Assembly: GCA_016710095.1 (NCBI GenBank)
Contig: JADJLL010000001.1
Coordinates: 1-64,000, forward strand
Reading direction: 5' to 3'
Length of the DNA stretch: 64,000 nt
DNA from: Candidatus Eiseniibacteriota bacterium
GTDB taxonomy: Bacteria > Eisenbacteria > RBG-16-71-46
Part shown: one piece after another, positions 34,638 through 43,242 of the stretch
Layout of the letters: each line of letters opens with the position of its first letter
Numbering within the stretch: position 1 is the first letter of the stretch
Made by a program: the position numbers and the translations under genes
The notes under the pieces: model-generated
Seen by the model: only the letters and a program-made list of their open reading frames with translations
What the model was told of the DNA's origin: nothing
Databases searched by the model: none

Positions 34638-35591
34638 ATGCGCAAGGTCCTGATCACCGGCGTCACCGGATTCGCCGGAAGCCATCTGGTCGAGTTCCTT
34701 CATTCGCGTGGCGATTGCGAAATCCACGGTATTTACCGTTGGCGCAGCCGCATGGAGAACATCGAGCACCTGACGCAGTTGATCACGCTGCACGAGTGCG
34801 ACCTGCGTGACGCGATGAACACCTACGACACGATCGCGCGCATCCGCCCGGACTGGATCTTCCATCTGGCCGCGCAGTCGTTCGTGCCGACGTCCTGGGT
34901 GGCGCCGTCCGAGTCGCTCAGCACCAACGTGCAGGCGCAGGTGAACATCTTCGAGGCGGTGCGCCGCCTGGGCCTCAAGACGCGCATCCAGCTCGCGTGC
35001 TCTTCCGAGGAGTACGGCATGGTGTATCCCGAAGAGACGCCCATCAAGGAGACCAACCCGCTCCGGCCGCTGTCGCCGTACGCGGTGAGCAAGGTCGCGC
35101 AGGACATGCTGGGCTACCAGTACTGGATGAGCTGGAAGGTCGATTCCGTGCGCACGCGCGGCTTCAATCACGAAGGCCCGCGCCGCGGCCCGGTGTTCGT
35201 CGCCAGCGACTTCGCCAAGCAGATCGCCGACATCGAGAAGGGCAAGAAGGCGCCGATCCTCCACGTGGGCAATCTCGAGGCGAAGCGCGACTTCACCGAC
35301 GTGCGCGACATGGTGCGCGCGTACGTGCTGGCGCTCGAAAAGTGCGAGCCGGGCGAGGTCTACAACATCGCGAGCGGCAGCTGCTGGACCATTCAGGCGC
35401 TGCTCGATCACCTGCTCTCGCTGACCAAGGTCAAGATCGAGGTGAAGGAGGACCCGGCCCGTCTGCGTCCTTCCGACGTGCCGATCCTCCTCGGCGACAA
35501 CACCAAGTTCGTGAAGGCCACCGGCTGGCAGCCGACGATCAAGTTCGAGCAGACGCTGTCGGACATGCTGGAGTACTGGCGCTCGCGCTAG
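34638..35591 (+). CDS. GDP-mannose 4,6-dehydratase / GDP-6-deoxy-mannose reductase family enzyme
   Basis: A 317-residue extended short-chain dehydrogenase (NDP-sugar epimerase/dehydratase fold). The NAD(P) loop is LITGVTGFAGSHLVEFL (G-x-x-G-x-x-G), the catalytic S-S-E-E-Y-G lies in LACSSEEYGMVYPEETPIKE, and the Y-x-x-x-K pair is in PLSPYAVSKVAQDMLGYQY. The S-S-E-E-Y-G form and the ending M-L-E-Y-W-R-S point to the GDP-D-mannose dehydratase/RMD branch, which makes GDP-6-deoxy sugars such as GDP-rhamnose. Which of the two reactions it performs is not decidable here. It opens the polysaccharide locus behind its own promoter and is followed after four bases by a flippase gene. A second, RMD-like enzyme is encoded at 37147. 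Confidence 0.85.
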   Translation: MRKVLITGVTGFAGSHLVEFLHSRGDCEIHGIYRWRSRMENIEHLTQLITLHECDLRDAMNTYDTIARIRPDWIFHLAAQSFVPTSWVAPSESLSTNVQAQVNIFEAVRRLGLKTRIQLACSSEEYGMVYPEETPIKETNPLRPLSPYAVSKVAQDMLGYQYWMSWKVDSVRTRGFNHEGPRRGPVFVASDFAKQIADIEKGKKAPILHVGNLEAKRDFTDVRDMVRAYVLALEKCEPGEVYNIASGSCWTIQALLDHLLSLTKVKIEVKEDPARLRPSDVPILLGDNTKFVKATGWQPTIKFEQTLSDMLEYWRSR

Positions 35592-35595
35592 AACC

Positions 35596-37123
35596 ATGAC
35601 GGCACCGGGCGGAGGACTCGCACGGAGGCTCGCTTCCAACACCCTGCACGCGGCGTCCGGCCGCGTCGCAGGGTTGTTGCTTTGGCTCCTGCTCACGCCT
35701 CCGCTGTACCACGCGCTCGGCGCCGAAGGCTTCGCGGTCTGGTCGCTGTTCTACGCGCTCACGGGCTACCTCACCGCGCTCGACTTCGGGCTGTCCGGCG
35801 CGACGCTGCGCCACGTGGCCGCGGCGCGCGCGCGGCACGACGAGCGCGCGGCGGGCGCGTTCGCGACGGTCTCGATGCTCGGCTACGCGGCGCTCGGTCT
35901 CGTGTGGATGGCGCTCGTGCCCGTGCTGCGCGGCCCCGTGCTCGACTTCCTGCGCGTGCAGGGGAGCGTGCGCGGCGCGGCGGACTACGCGTTCTTCATG
36001 GGTGCGGTCGTGTTCATGCTCACGGGCTTCGGCATGACGATGGTCGCGACGCTGCAGGCGCACGAGCGCTTCGACCTCGCGAACGTCGTCACGCTCACCG
36101 CGACGCTCGTGCAGGGCGCGGGACTCGCCGCGTGCCTCATGCTCGGGCTCGGACTGCAGGGCGTGGTGACCTCGACCGCGGCCGGCTGGGTCGTCGCGGT
36201 GGCGGTCGGTGTGGTCGCGCTGCGTGTGGGCGCGCCCGCGTTCCGCTGGGGCTCGCCCGCGGCCGCGGCGTCCAAGCTGGGCGAGAGCGTGCGCTTCGGC
36301 GCGCCGCTGCAGCTGGCGAACGTGCTCGCGGTCGCGCACCAGCAGCTCGACAAGGTGCTGCTCGCGCGTTTCGTGGCACTCGGCGCGGTCGCGCCGTACG
36401 AGCTGGGCCTGCGCATGGCGAACTCCGCGGCGACGTTCCCGCAGATGCTCATGATGGCGCTCGTGCCCGCGGCGGCCGCGTTCCATGCGGGCGGCGACTC
36501 GGCGAAGCTCGCCGAGCTGCACGAACGATCCAACCGCTACGTACTCTTCGCCGCGGCGATCGTGACCGCGGCCGTGCTCGCGGCGGCGCCGCGCCTGCTG
36601 TGCGCGTGGCTCGGCCACGCCGACGAAGCGGCGGCGCTCGCGCTGCGCGGGCTCATGCTCGCCGCGTGCGCCGGGCTCGCGGCCGGCATGGCGTCGGTGA
36701 CCGCGCGCGGCATCGGCCGCACGGACCTCGAGGCCGAGTTCTCGGCCGTCGCGTTCGTCACGCACCTCGGGCTCGGGCTCTGGCTCGTGCCCGCGATGGC
36801 TGCAGGGCGTGCTGATCGCCGTGCTCGCGGGCAACGCGCTCGGCGCGGCGTGGTTCCTCGGCCGGCTGTCGGCCGCGCTCGGCTGGCCGGTCGCGCGCAC
36901 CGTCGCGGCGCCGCTCGTCGTGCCCGTGCTCGCGCTCGCCGCGGGCGCCGCCGCCGGGCTCGCGCTCGATTCGGCGCTGCCCGAGAGCGTCGGCGTGAGC
37001 GCGTGGGGCGGGATGCTGGTCGTCGGAGGCGTCGCGGCGCTCGTCTGCGCCGCGCTCGCCGTGACGTTGCGCTACGTGGAATGGGCCGAGCTGCGCCGCC
37101 TGGCCGGCGCGCGTTCGGCGTGA
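35596..37123 (+). CDS. Oligosaccharide flippase (Wzx-like), frameshifted
   Basis: An integral membrane protein of about 508 residues with 12-14 helices, of the polysaccharide transporter (PST/MATE-like) superfamily that moves undecaprenyl-linked oligosaccharides across the inner membrane. It opens LASNTLHAASGRVAGLLLWL then LLTPPLYHALGAEGFAVWSL, the usual first two helices. The frame breaks at about 36797: after WLVPAM the sequence resumes as LQGVLIAVLAGNALGAAWFL two bases out of frame, as if two G of a G-run were missing. The rest is intact to the stop at 37123. It starts four bases after the dehydratase gene and ends 23 bases before the next epimerase. One of three flippases in this locus. 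Confidence 0.85.
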
Positions 37124-37146
37124 CGAAAACGGGAGAGACTCGCGAC

Positions 37147-38100
37147 ATGCTCGTGCTGAGAGACCGCAACGTGTTCGTCACCGGCGCCGCCGGATTCGTG
37201 GGACCGCACCTCGCGCGCGCGCTCGTGGAGCGCGGCGTGGCGCAAGTGCACGGCTACGGACTCGGCGGCCCCGTGAGCGCGCCGGAGATCGCGCGCTGGA
37301 CCGAAGGCGGGCTTTCCGATGATGCGGCCCTCCGGGCCGCGATCGCCGAGGCGAAGCCCGCCGCGATCGTGCATCTCGCCGGGCAGAGCAGCGCGGCGCG
37401 ATCGTTCGAGGCGCCCGAGGAGACCTTCCGCGCGAACGTCGCGGGCACGTGGTCGCTGCTCGAAGCCGTGCGCGAGGCCGCGCCGGACGCGCGCGTGCTC
37501 GTGATCGGCACGAGCGAGGTCTACGGCCCGTGCGCGCCCGGCACGCGGCTCGACGAGGACGCGCCGTTCCGCCCGGTGAGTCCGTACGCGCTCAGCAAGG
37601 CCGCGGCCGACCAGCTCGCCGCGTCGTTCGGCGCGTCGTTCGGCCTCGACGTCGTGCGCGCGCGGCCGTTCGGGCACACGGGCCCGGGGCAGACGCCGCG
37701 GTTCGTGATCCCGGCGTGGGCCGAGCAGATCGCGCGCGTCGAGCGCGGCGAACTCGAGCCCGTGCTGCGTGTCGGCAATCTCGACGTCACGCGCGACCTG
37801 TGCGACGTGCGCGACATCGTCGCGGGCTACTGCGCGCTGCTCGAGCGCGGCACGCGCGGCGCCGTGTACAACCTCTGCCGCGGCAGCGGCGTGAAGCTGA
37901 CCGAGGTGCTCGCGGCGCTCGTCGCCGCGTCGCGCGTGCCGGTGAAGGTCGAGGTGGACCCGGCGCGGCTGCGCCCCGCCGACGTGCCGTACCTCGTTGG
38001 CGACCCTTCACGCGCGGCGGCCGACTGCGGCTGGAGCGCGCGGCTGCCGATCGAGCGCACGATGGGGGACGTGCTCGAGGAATGGCGGGCGCACCGCTGA
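37147..38100 (+). CDS. NAD-dependent epimerase/dehydratase, GDP-6-deoxy-D-mannose reductase-like
   Basis: A 317-residue protein with the same fold as the enzyme at 34638. The nucleotide loop is VTGAAGFVGPHLARAL, a serine/threonine and tyrosine active site appears as VIGTSEVYGP and PVSPYALSKAAADQLAASF (Y-x-x-x-K). The segment RARPFGHTGPGQTPRFVIPA is typical of RMD enzymes that reduce GDP-4-keto-6-deoxymannose to GDP-D-rhamnose. Together with the first enzyme this would complete a GDP-6-deoxyhexose pathway; the assignment is inference from family likeness. ATG 37147 is preferred over GTG 37120 because GGGAGAG lies nine bases upstream. It ends just before the leftward cupin gene. Confidence 0.83.
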   Translation: MLVLRDRNVFVTGAAGFVGPHLARALVERGVAQVHGYGLGGPVSAPEIARWTEGGLSDDAALRAAIAEAKPAAIVHLAGQSSAARSFEAPEETFRANVAGTWSLLEAVREAAPDARVLVIGTSEVYGPCAPGTRLDEDAPFRPVSPYALSKAAADQLAASFGASFGLDVVRARPFGHTGPGQTPRFVIPAWAEQIARVERGELEPVLRVGNLDVTRDLCDVRDIVAGYCALLERGTRGAVYNLCRGSGVKLTEVLAALVAASRVPVKVEVDPARLRPADVPYLVGDPSRAAADCGWSARLPIERTMGDVLEEWRAHR

Positions 38101-38107
38101 CGCCGCC

Positions 38108-38533
38108 TCAGTCGTTCGTGCCGACCACGCGCGGGTAGGCGTCGCTCGCGTCGAACTCGAGCGGCGAGCACTCGATCGCCTGCGCGTGCTCGAGCGCGCG
38201 GAACGCGTGCGCGCAGCGCGGCTCGATCACGATCACGTCGCCGGCGACCAGCTCGGCCTCGGCGCGCTCGCCGGTGTCCACGTCCTCGAACACGCCGTGC
38301 AGCCGGCCGCGGATCACGTAGAAGTACTCGCGCTTCTTCTCGTGATAGTGGTTGCCGCGCCACGCGAGCGTGCCGGGTAGGAACTCGAGGTACGCGATGA
38401 ACCGCCAGGGCCCGCCGTTGAACACCGGCGCGGCCTCGCCCGCGGCCATCTTGATGCGCACGCCGTCGAGGCGCGGCTGCGCGGGCGGCGCGTCGAGCAC
38501 CGGCAGCGATCGAATGGAGACCTTGGCGAGCAT
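38108..38533 (-). CDS. Cupin domain protein, probable sugar-processing enzyme or sugar-binding protein
   Basis: A 141-residue single-domain cupin. The metal-binding first motif is visible as GNHYHEKKREYFYVIRGRLH (G-x5-H-x-H-x4-E-type), and the second as GDVIVIEPRCAHAFRAL. It therefore has the small beta-barrel of RmlC-like and FdtA-like proteins, many of which epimerise or isomerise nucleotide sugars, but catalytic residues do not identify a reaction. ATG 38533 shares one base with the stop of the RmlC-like gene, so the two are translated as a pair. Both lie opposite to the surrounding polysaccharide genes and depend on the leftward promoter at 39137-39165. Confidence 0.78.
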   Translation of the reverse strand: MLAKVSIRSLPVLDAPPAQPRLDGVRIKMAAGEAAPVFNGGPWRFIAYLEFLPGTLAWRGNHYHEKKREYFYVIRGRLHGVFEDVDTGERAEAELVAGDVIVIEPRCAHAFRALEHAQAIECSPLEFDASDAYPRVVGTND

Positions 38534-39057
38534 CAGCCGTTCTTCGGTTCCCAGACGTCCGGAAGCACGCAGTCCCACGGGAACTTGAACTCGTCGGCCG
38601 CGTCGTACACGTGGCTCTGGCAGTTCACCACCAGCACCTCGGGCTCGGACAGCGCCTTCCAGCCGTGCATGAGCCGCGGCGGGATCTTGATGAGCCGCGG
38701 CCGCAGCGAGCCGAGGAAGAACGAGTTCACGTGGCAGAACGTGGGGGAGTCGAGCCGCAGGTCGACGATCGACACCTGCAGCTTGCCGCGCGTGACCGTG
38801 AAGTGGTCCGTGTGCACCTCGTGCAGGTGCCAGCACTTGATCACGCCGTAGTCGGTCGCGCTTTGGTAGATGTGCGCGATGTCGTCGAGGCCGTCCTTCA
38901 TCCACGGCTTGCTGTAGAGCTCGGTGACTTCACCGCGGCCGTCCAGGTGCACGGTCAGGTCGCGCACGATGACGCCCTGGATGGTCGCCTTGTTGGCGCC
39001 CTGAACCTTGAAGTCGAGGGTCTTGAGCCACTCGACGGTGACTTCGTTGGCTTTCAT
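38533..39057 (-). CDS. dTDP-4-dehydrorhamnose 3,5-epimerase-like (RmlC-related) protein
   Basis: A 174-residue cupin of the length and layout of RmlC. The barrel core reads GVIKCWHLHEVHTDHFTVTR then GKLQVSIVDLRLDSPTF, where RmlC has its catalytic histidine and lysine/aspartate region, followed by IPPRLMHGWKALSEPEVLVV. RmlC normally epimerises dTDP-4-keto-6-deoxyglucose; the second half here diverges from classical RmlC, so it may act on a different keto sugar. An RmlB gene is present at 42.2 kb, but no RmlA or RmlD was recognised nearby. ATG 39057 begins after a short leader from its own leftward promoter, and the stop overlaps the cupin gene. Confidence 0.78.
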   Translation of the reverse strand: MKANEVTVEWLKTLDFKVQGANKATIQGVIVRDLTVHLDGRGEVTELYSKPWMKDGLDDIAHIYQSATDYGVIKCWHLHEVHTDHFTVTRGKLQVSIVDLRLDSPTFCHVNSFFLGSLRPRLIKIPPRLMHGWKALSEPEVLVVNCQSHVYDAADEFKFPWDCVLPDVWEPKNG

Positions 39058-39136
39058 CGGGTCTCCCTGAGCGTCCGGCCCCCGGCCTGCGAGCGGTCCG
39101 CCGAGCACGTGGCGAAGCGTGAGAAATGTGGGCGCC

Positions 39137-39165
39137 AAGGTACGCAGGGGGCGCGGCCGGGGCAA
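39137..39165 (-). promoter_or_regulatory. Leftward promoter of the RmlC-like/cupin pair
   Basis: On the minus strand TTGCCC (39165-39160), a 17-base spacer and TACCTT (39142-39137) precede the gene at 39057. The transcript would start near 39130. Confidence 0.5.
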
Positions 39166-39268
39166 CTGGCCCGGGCCGAATCCGGCCGGTCGGCCAGAAA
39201 TCGCTTGTTCGGCCGCACGGCCGTCCCGCAGACTTTCCCCCTCTTCTCTCCCCATCTCCGGAGGACCC

Positions 39269-39871
39269 ATGCGCCGCACCCTCGCGGCGTGCGGGGCGCT
39301 GTTGTTCACACTGGTGTTCACGGCCCCCTCGTACGCGCAGATCGTCAATGGTTCGTTCGAGCTGCCCACCTCGCCGGTCGGGTACCAGCTGCTCGGTGGC
39401 GGTTCCACGGCCATCACGGGCTGGGTGACCACCGACACCGGCGCCGAGTGGTTCACGCCCGCGTTCTACGGCTACGGGGCGCCTCCGTCCGGCAACAACG
39501 CGGTGGACATCGCGAACTACACGTTCAGCGCCGGCGGCATCCAGCAGACGTTCGCGACCACGCCGGGCCAGAGCTATCGGATCGACTTCTGGCTGGGCAC
39601 GCACGCCGCTTCGGGGCGGGACGGAACCGCGACGATCCAGGTGGCGGCCGACGGCCAGCTGCAGAGCGATTCCATGAGCAATCCGTCGGGCGCGATCACC
39701 TGGCAGCAGAAGTCGTTCACGTTCGTCGCGGACGACGCCTCGGCGACGCTGTCGTTCCGCTGCCTGCAGAACGCGAACGTCCACTTCGCCTACATCGACG
39801 GCGTCGGCGCCAGCCAGGTCGTGCCCGCGCGCACGAGCACCTGGGGCCGCGTGAAGAGCATGTTCCGCTGA
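39269..39871 (+). CDS. Secreted DUF642-like/choice-of-anchor C protein
   Basis: A 200-residue exported protein. Signal peptide TLAACGALLFTLVFTAPSYA at residues 4-23, then IVNGSFELP, the hallmark opening of DUF642-type modules, followed by GWVTTDTGAEWF, a jelly-roll with GGIQQTFATTPGQSYRIDFW and FRCLQNANVHFAYIDGV. Such modules bind carbohydrates in plant and bacterial cell-surface proteins. There is no recognisable C-terminal sorting tail; the end (STWGRVKSMFR) is short and basic. ATG 39269 follows GGAGGA closely. It stands alone between the divergent cupin pair and a strong terminator, inside the polysaccharide locus. A role in binding the exported polymer is a guess. Confidence 0.8.
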   Translation: MRRTLAACGALLFTLVFTAPSYAQIVNGSFELPTSPVGYQLLGGGSTAITGWVTTDTGAEWFTPAFYGYGAPPSGNNAVDIANYTFSAGGIQQTFATTPGQSYRIDFWLGTHAASGRDGTATIQVAADGQLQSDSMSNPSGAITWQQKSFTFVADDASATLSFRCLQNANVHFAYIDGVGASQVVPARTSTWGRVKSMFR

Positions 39872-39897
39872 ACGCACCGCCATTTGAGCGGTCCCGA

Positions 39898-39924
39898 CGC
39901 CCCGGCGCCCCTTGCGCCGGGGCG
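39898..39924 (+). terminator. Intrinsic terminator after the DUF642-like gene
   Basis: An 11-bp perfect stem, CGCCCCGGCGC with GCGCCGGGGCG, around CCCTT, followed by TTCG. It separates the DUF642-like gene from the promoter of the UDP-glucose dehydrogenase unit. Confidence 0.75.
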
Positions 39925-40025
39925 TTCGCGTGCGCCGAAGAGGGCACGCGCACGGCCTTCGAAGCGCTTCAGTCACGGCCCCCGCGCGGCCGAAAACTCC
40001 TGCGCCCGAGTCCCGCGTGCGCCGG

Positions 40026-40055
40026 TTGACCCGTTCCGGGCCGCTCTTCTAACCT
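40026..40055 (+). promoter_or_regulatory. Promoter of the UDP-glucose dehydrogenase transcription unit
   Basis: TTGACC at 40026-40031, 18 bases, TAACCT at 40050-40055, followed by GCG. The leader to the TTG start at 40152 is about 90 bases. The form matches the promoter at 52892-52921 almost base for base. Confidence 0.6.
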
Positions 40056-40151
40056 GCGCGCGCGATTCTCATGGGCTTTCCCCGGTAGCACGCTGTCATT
40101 CCACGCTGTTCCGGCGTCCCCAAGGCCGGGCTTCAGCGAAAGGATGAGACC

Positions 40152-41540
40152 TTGTACGACATCACCGTGGTGGGTACGGGCTACGTCGGTCTGGTGACCG
40201 GCGCCTGCCTTGCGGACTTCGGCAACAACGTCACCTGTGTGGACAACGACGCGGCCAAGGTCGAGCGCATGAAGGCGCTCGAACTGCCGTTCTTCGAGCC
40301 GGGCCTGCCCGAGATCGTCGCCCGCAACTTCAACGAGGGCCGTCTGCACTTCTCGAGCGACCTCGCCGGCTGCGTCCGCGATTCGCAGGTCGTGTTCATC
40401 ACGGTCGGCACCCCGCCGCGCGCCGACGGTTCCGCCGACACCAGCCAGATCTACGCGGTCGCCAAGACCGTCGCGCAGAACCTGAACGGCTACAAGCTCG
40501 TCGTGCAGAAGAGCACCGCGCCTGTCGGCACCGCGCGCGACCTCATCGGCTGGATCGGCAAGTGGGCCAAGAAGGGCGCGGAGTTCGACGTGGCGTCGAA
40601 CCCCGAGTTCCTGCGCGAGGGCTCCGCGCTGGAGACCACGCTGCGTCCCGACCGCACGGTGATCGGCGCCGAGTCCAAGAAGGCCGTCGAGATCCTGCGC
40701 AAGATCCACAAGCCGCTCTTCCTGCTCGAGACGCCGATGATCGTCACGGGCCTCGAGAGCGCCGAGCTGATCAAGTACGCCTCCAACTGCTTCCTCGCGA
40801 CCAAGATCTCGTTCATCAACGAGATGGCCAACCTGTGCGAGGCGCTCGGCGCCGACGTGCAGATGGTGGCGCGCGGCATGGGCATGGACGGCCGCATCGG
40901 CAAGAAGTTCCTGCACGCGGGCCCGGGCTACGGCGGCAGCTGCTTCCCCAAGGACACGCACGCGCTGTCGGCGTTCGCGAAGAAGGCCAAGGTGAAGAGC
41001 GGCATCGTGGATGCGGTGATCGCGGCGAACGAGCACCAGATGGACCGCATGGTCGACAAGATCTGCGCCGCCATCGGCTCGCCGAAGGGCAAGAAGGTCG
41101 CCGTGCTCGGCCTGTCGTTCAAGCCGAACACCGACGACCTGCGTGAAGCGCCGCCGCTCTACATCATCGCGGGCCTCAAGCGCCGCGGTGTGAAGGTCGT
41201 GGCGTTCGATCCGATCTCGATGACGAAGGCCGAGTCGCTGCCCGAGATGCGCGGCGTCGAACTGGCCGCCGACGCGTACGACGCCGCCCGCGGCGCGAAC
41301 GCGGTCGCGATCATCACGGAGTGGAACGAGTTCCGCGGCATGAACCTCGCGCGCCTCAAGCGCGTGATGAAGCAGCCGGTGCTCTGCGACCTGCGCAACA
41401 TCTACGAGCCGGCCGAAGTCGAAGCCGCCGGATTCGTGCACGTGGGCGTGGGCAAGGGCCGTCCGGCCGGCGGAGCCAAGAAGAAGACTCGCGCGGCGGC
41501 GCCGAAGAAGAAGACGGTCGCCCGCAAGCGGGCTCGCTGA
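40152..41540 (+). CDS. ugd: UDP-glucose 6-dehydrogenase, with lysine-rich tail
   Basis: Oxidises UDP-glucose to UDP-glucuronate with two NAD. The 462-residue protein starts with the Rossmann motif VVGTGYVGLVTGACLADFG, has the central KSTAPVGTARDL and EFLREGSAL segments, and the catalytic cysteine in GPGYGGSCFPKDTHAL near residue 263. The C-terminal domain VLGLSFKPNTDDLREAP is standard. Unusual are about 25 extra residues at the end, rich in Lys, Ala and Arg (KKKTRAAAPKKKTVARKRAR). TTG 40152 is the only start that precedes the N-terminal strand, with AAAGGA upstream. The five genes that follow (methyltransferase, rmlB, SLBB, Wzz, flippase) have small gaps or overlaps and are likely one operon. 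Confidence 0.95.
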   Translation: MYDITVVGTGYVGLVTGACLADFGNNVTCVDNDAAKVERMKALELPFFEPGLPEIVARNFNEGRLHFSSDLAGCVRDSQVVFITVGTPPRADGSADTSQIYAVAKTVAQNLNGYKLVVQKSTAPVGTARDLIGWIGKWAKKGAEFDVASNPEFLREGSALETTLRPDRTVIGAESKKAVEILRKIHKPLFLLETPMIVTGLESAELIKYASNCFLATKISFINEMANLCEALGADVQMVARGMGMDGRIGKKFLHAGPGYGGSCFPKDTHALSAFAKKAKVKSGIVDAVIAANEHQMDRMVDKICAAIGSPKGKKVAVLGLSFKPNTDDLREAPPLYIIAGLKRRGVKVVAFDPISMTKAESLPEMRGVELAADAYDAARGANAVAIITEWNEFRGMNLARLKRVMKQPVLCDLRNIYEPAEVEAAGFVHVGVGKGRPAGGAKKKTRAAAPKKKTVARKRAR

Positions 41541-41545
41541 ACTCG

Positions 41546-42193
41546 ATGAAGCAACTCGCGAGGGGAATCCTCCGGCTTGCCGGCCTCGACGTCTACCGCG
41601 CCCGCGGTGGGGTCTTTCTTTGCCCGCGCCCGCGAGCGGGAGAGGCGGCGGATCCGAAGGCGTTCCCTTCGCCGTTGCGCCTGAACCTCGGCTGCGGCAA
41701 CAAGCGGCTCGAGGGGCACTTCAACATCGACATCGTCGCGACGCCGGCCACCGATCTGGCGTGCGACATCACGCGGTTGCCCATGTTCGCGGACGGCACG
41801 GCCGAGGAGATCCGGCTCGAGGCGGTCTACGAGCATCTCTTCCGCCACGAACGGCTCGCGGCGATCCGCGAGTGGTTCCGCGTGCTGAAGCCGGGCGGTC
41901 GTCTGCGTGTGGACTGGATTCCGGATTTCGACGCCGTGGCGGGCCGTTACGTGCGCCGCGAGCCGGGTCTGCTCGGCCCGGAGTTCGATCTCGAGGAAGT
42001 CTATCGCTTCACGCACGGCGATCCGGTCGCGTGGAATGCGCCCGAGCAGATCCACAAGGACCTCTTCACGCGCGCTTCGGTCGAGCGCGAACTTCGCGAG
42101 GCGGGCTACGTGATCGAGTCCATCGAGAACGCGCTTTTCGCCGACGAGAAGTTCTCCGTCAACCTCAACGTGGTGGCCCGCAAGCCCGAATGA
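41546..42193 (+). CDS. SAM-dependent methyltransferase (class I)
   Basis: A 215-residue soluble protein. The SAM-binding motif I is LRLNLGCGNKRLEGHFNIDI, and the motif after strand 4 is FRVLKPGGRLRVDWIPDFD, as in the type 11/12 methyltransferases common in polysaccharide clusters. A histidine-rich acidic segment EAVYEHLFRHERLAAIREW lies between. The family methylates sugars or small molecules; here the likely acceptor is a sugar of the surface polymer. The start ATG 41546 is five bases after the ugd stop, and the last four bases overlap rmlB (ATGA). Confidence 0.82.
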   Translation: MKQLARGILRLAGLDVYRARGGVFLCPRPRAGEAADPKAFPSPLRLNLGCGNKRLEGHFNIDIVATPATDLACDITRLPMFADGTAEEIRLEAVYEHLFRHERLAAIREWFRVLKPGGRLRVDWIPDFDAVAGRYVRREPGLLGPEFDLEEVYRFTHGDPVAWNAPEQIHKDLFTRASVERELREAGYVIESIENALFADEKFSVNLNVVARKPE

Positions 42194-43242
42194 ACGAACC
42201 TCTCTCGATCGCTGGCCGTCGCGTCCTCGTGACCGGCGGCGCCGGTTTCATCGGCTCGAACTTCGTCCACCGCCTGCTCGCGAAGCACCCCGACGCGCAC
42301 GTCGTGGTGCTCGACGCGCTGACCTACGCCGGTCGCCGCGAGAACCTGCACGGCCTGCGCGACACCCAGATGACGTTCGTGCACGGCGACATTCGTGACC
42401 CGGAAGCGGTCGCGACGGCGATGCAGGGCTGCGACTACGTGCTGAACTTCGCGGCCGAGTCGCACGTGGACCGCAGCATCGAGACGCCGGGCGACTTCAT
42501 CCAGACCGACGTCTACGGCGTGTTCGTGCTCGCCGAGGAAGCGCGCCGCGTGGGGGTGAAGCGCTTCATCCAGGTGTCCACGGACGAGGTGTACGGCGAA
42601 GTGCTCGAAGGGCACTCGACCGAAGACTGGGCGCTCAACCCGCGCTCGCCCTACGCGGCGAGCAAGGCGGGCGGCGACCGTCTCGCGTACGCGTACTGGT
42701 GCACGTACGGGCTGCCCGTCGTCGTGACGCGCTGCTCGAACAACTACGGTCCGCGCCAGTATCCCGAGAAGCTCGTGCCGCTGTTCGTGACCAACGCGAT
42801 CGACGGCGAGATGCTGCCGGTGTACGGCAACGGCAAGAACACGCGCGACTGGCTGCACGTGGACGACCACTGCGACGCGCTGCTCACGCTGCTCGAGTTC
42901 CCGGGCATCGAGGGCGAGACGTTCAACATCGGCGCGCAGCACGAGCTCGACGTGCTCACGATCACGGGCACGCTGCTCGAACTGTTGAACAAGCCGAAGA
43001 CGCTCATCCGCTACGTGGAAGACCGTCCCGGCCACGACCGCCGCTACGCCGTCGACAGCTCCAAGCTGACGCGCGTCACGGGTTTCACGCCGAAGATCGA
43101 CTTCAAGACGGGCATCCGCCAGACGGTCGAGTGGTTCCAGGCGAACGAATCGTGGTGGCGCCCGATCAAGCAGGGCGAGTTCCGCGAGTACTACGAACGC
43201 ATGTACGGCCAGCGCAAGGTGCTGGGAGAGGTCAAGGCGTGA
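42190..43242 (+). CDS. rmlB: dTDP-glucose 4,6-dehydratase
   Basis: Converts dTDP-glucose to dTDP-4-keto-6-deoxyglucose. The 350-residue protein has VTGGAGFIGSNFVHRLL, the RmlB-specific LDALTYAGRRENLHGL, NFAAESHVDRSIETPGDFIQ, the catalytic STDEVYGEV, NPRSPYAASKAGGDRLAYAY and RCSNNYGPRQYPEKLVPLFV. The tail VEWFQANESWWRP is also characteristic. All catalytic residues (T, D, E, Y, K) are present. It overlaps the methyltransferase upstream and the GTG of the export protein gene downstream. rmlA and rmlD were not recognised in this window, so the product may feed other 6-deoxysugars. Confidence 0.95.
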   Translation: MNEPLSIAGRRVLVTGGAGFIGSNFVHRLLAKHPDAHVVVLDALTYAGRRENLHGLRDTQMTFVHGDIRDPEAVATAMQGCDYVLNFAAESHVDRSIETPGDFIQTDVYGVFVLAEEARRVGVKRFIQVSTDEVYGEVLEGHSTEDWALNPRSPYAASKAGGDRLAYAYWCTYGLPVVVTRCSNNYGPRQYPEKLVPLFVTNAIDGEMLPVYGNGKNTRDWLHVDDHCDALLTLLEFPGIEGETFNIGAQHELDVLTITGTLLELLNKPKTLIRYVEDRPGHDRRYAVDSSKLTRVTGFTPKIDFKTGIRQTVEWFQANESWWRPIKQGEFREYYERMYGQRKVLGEVKA

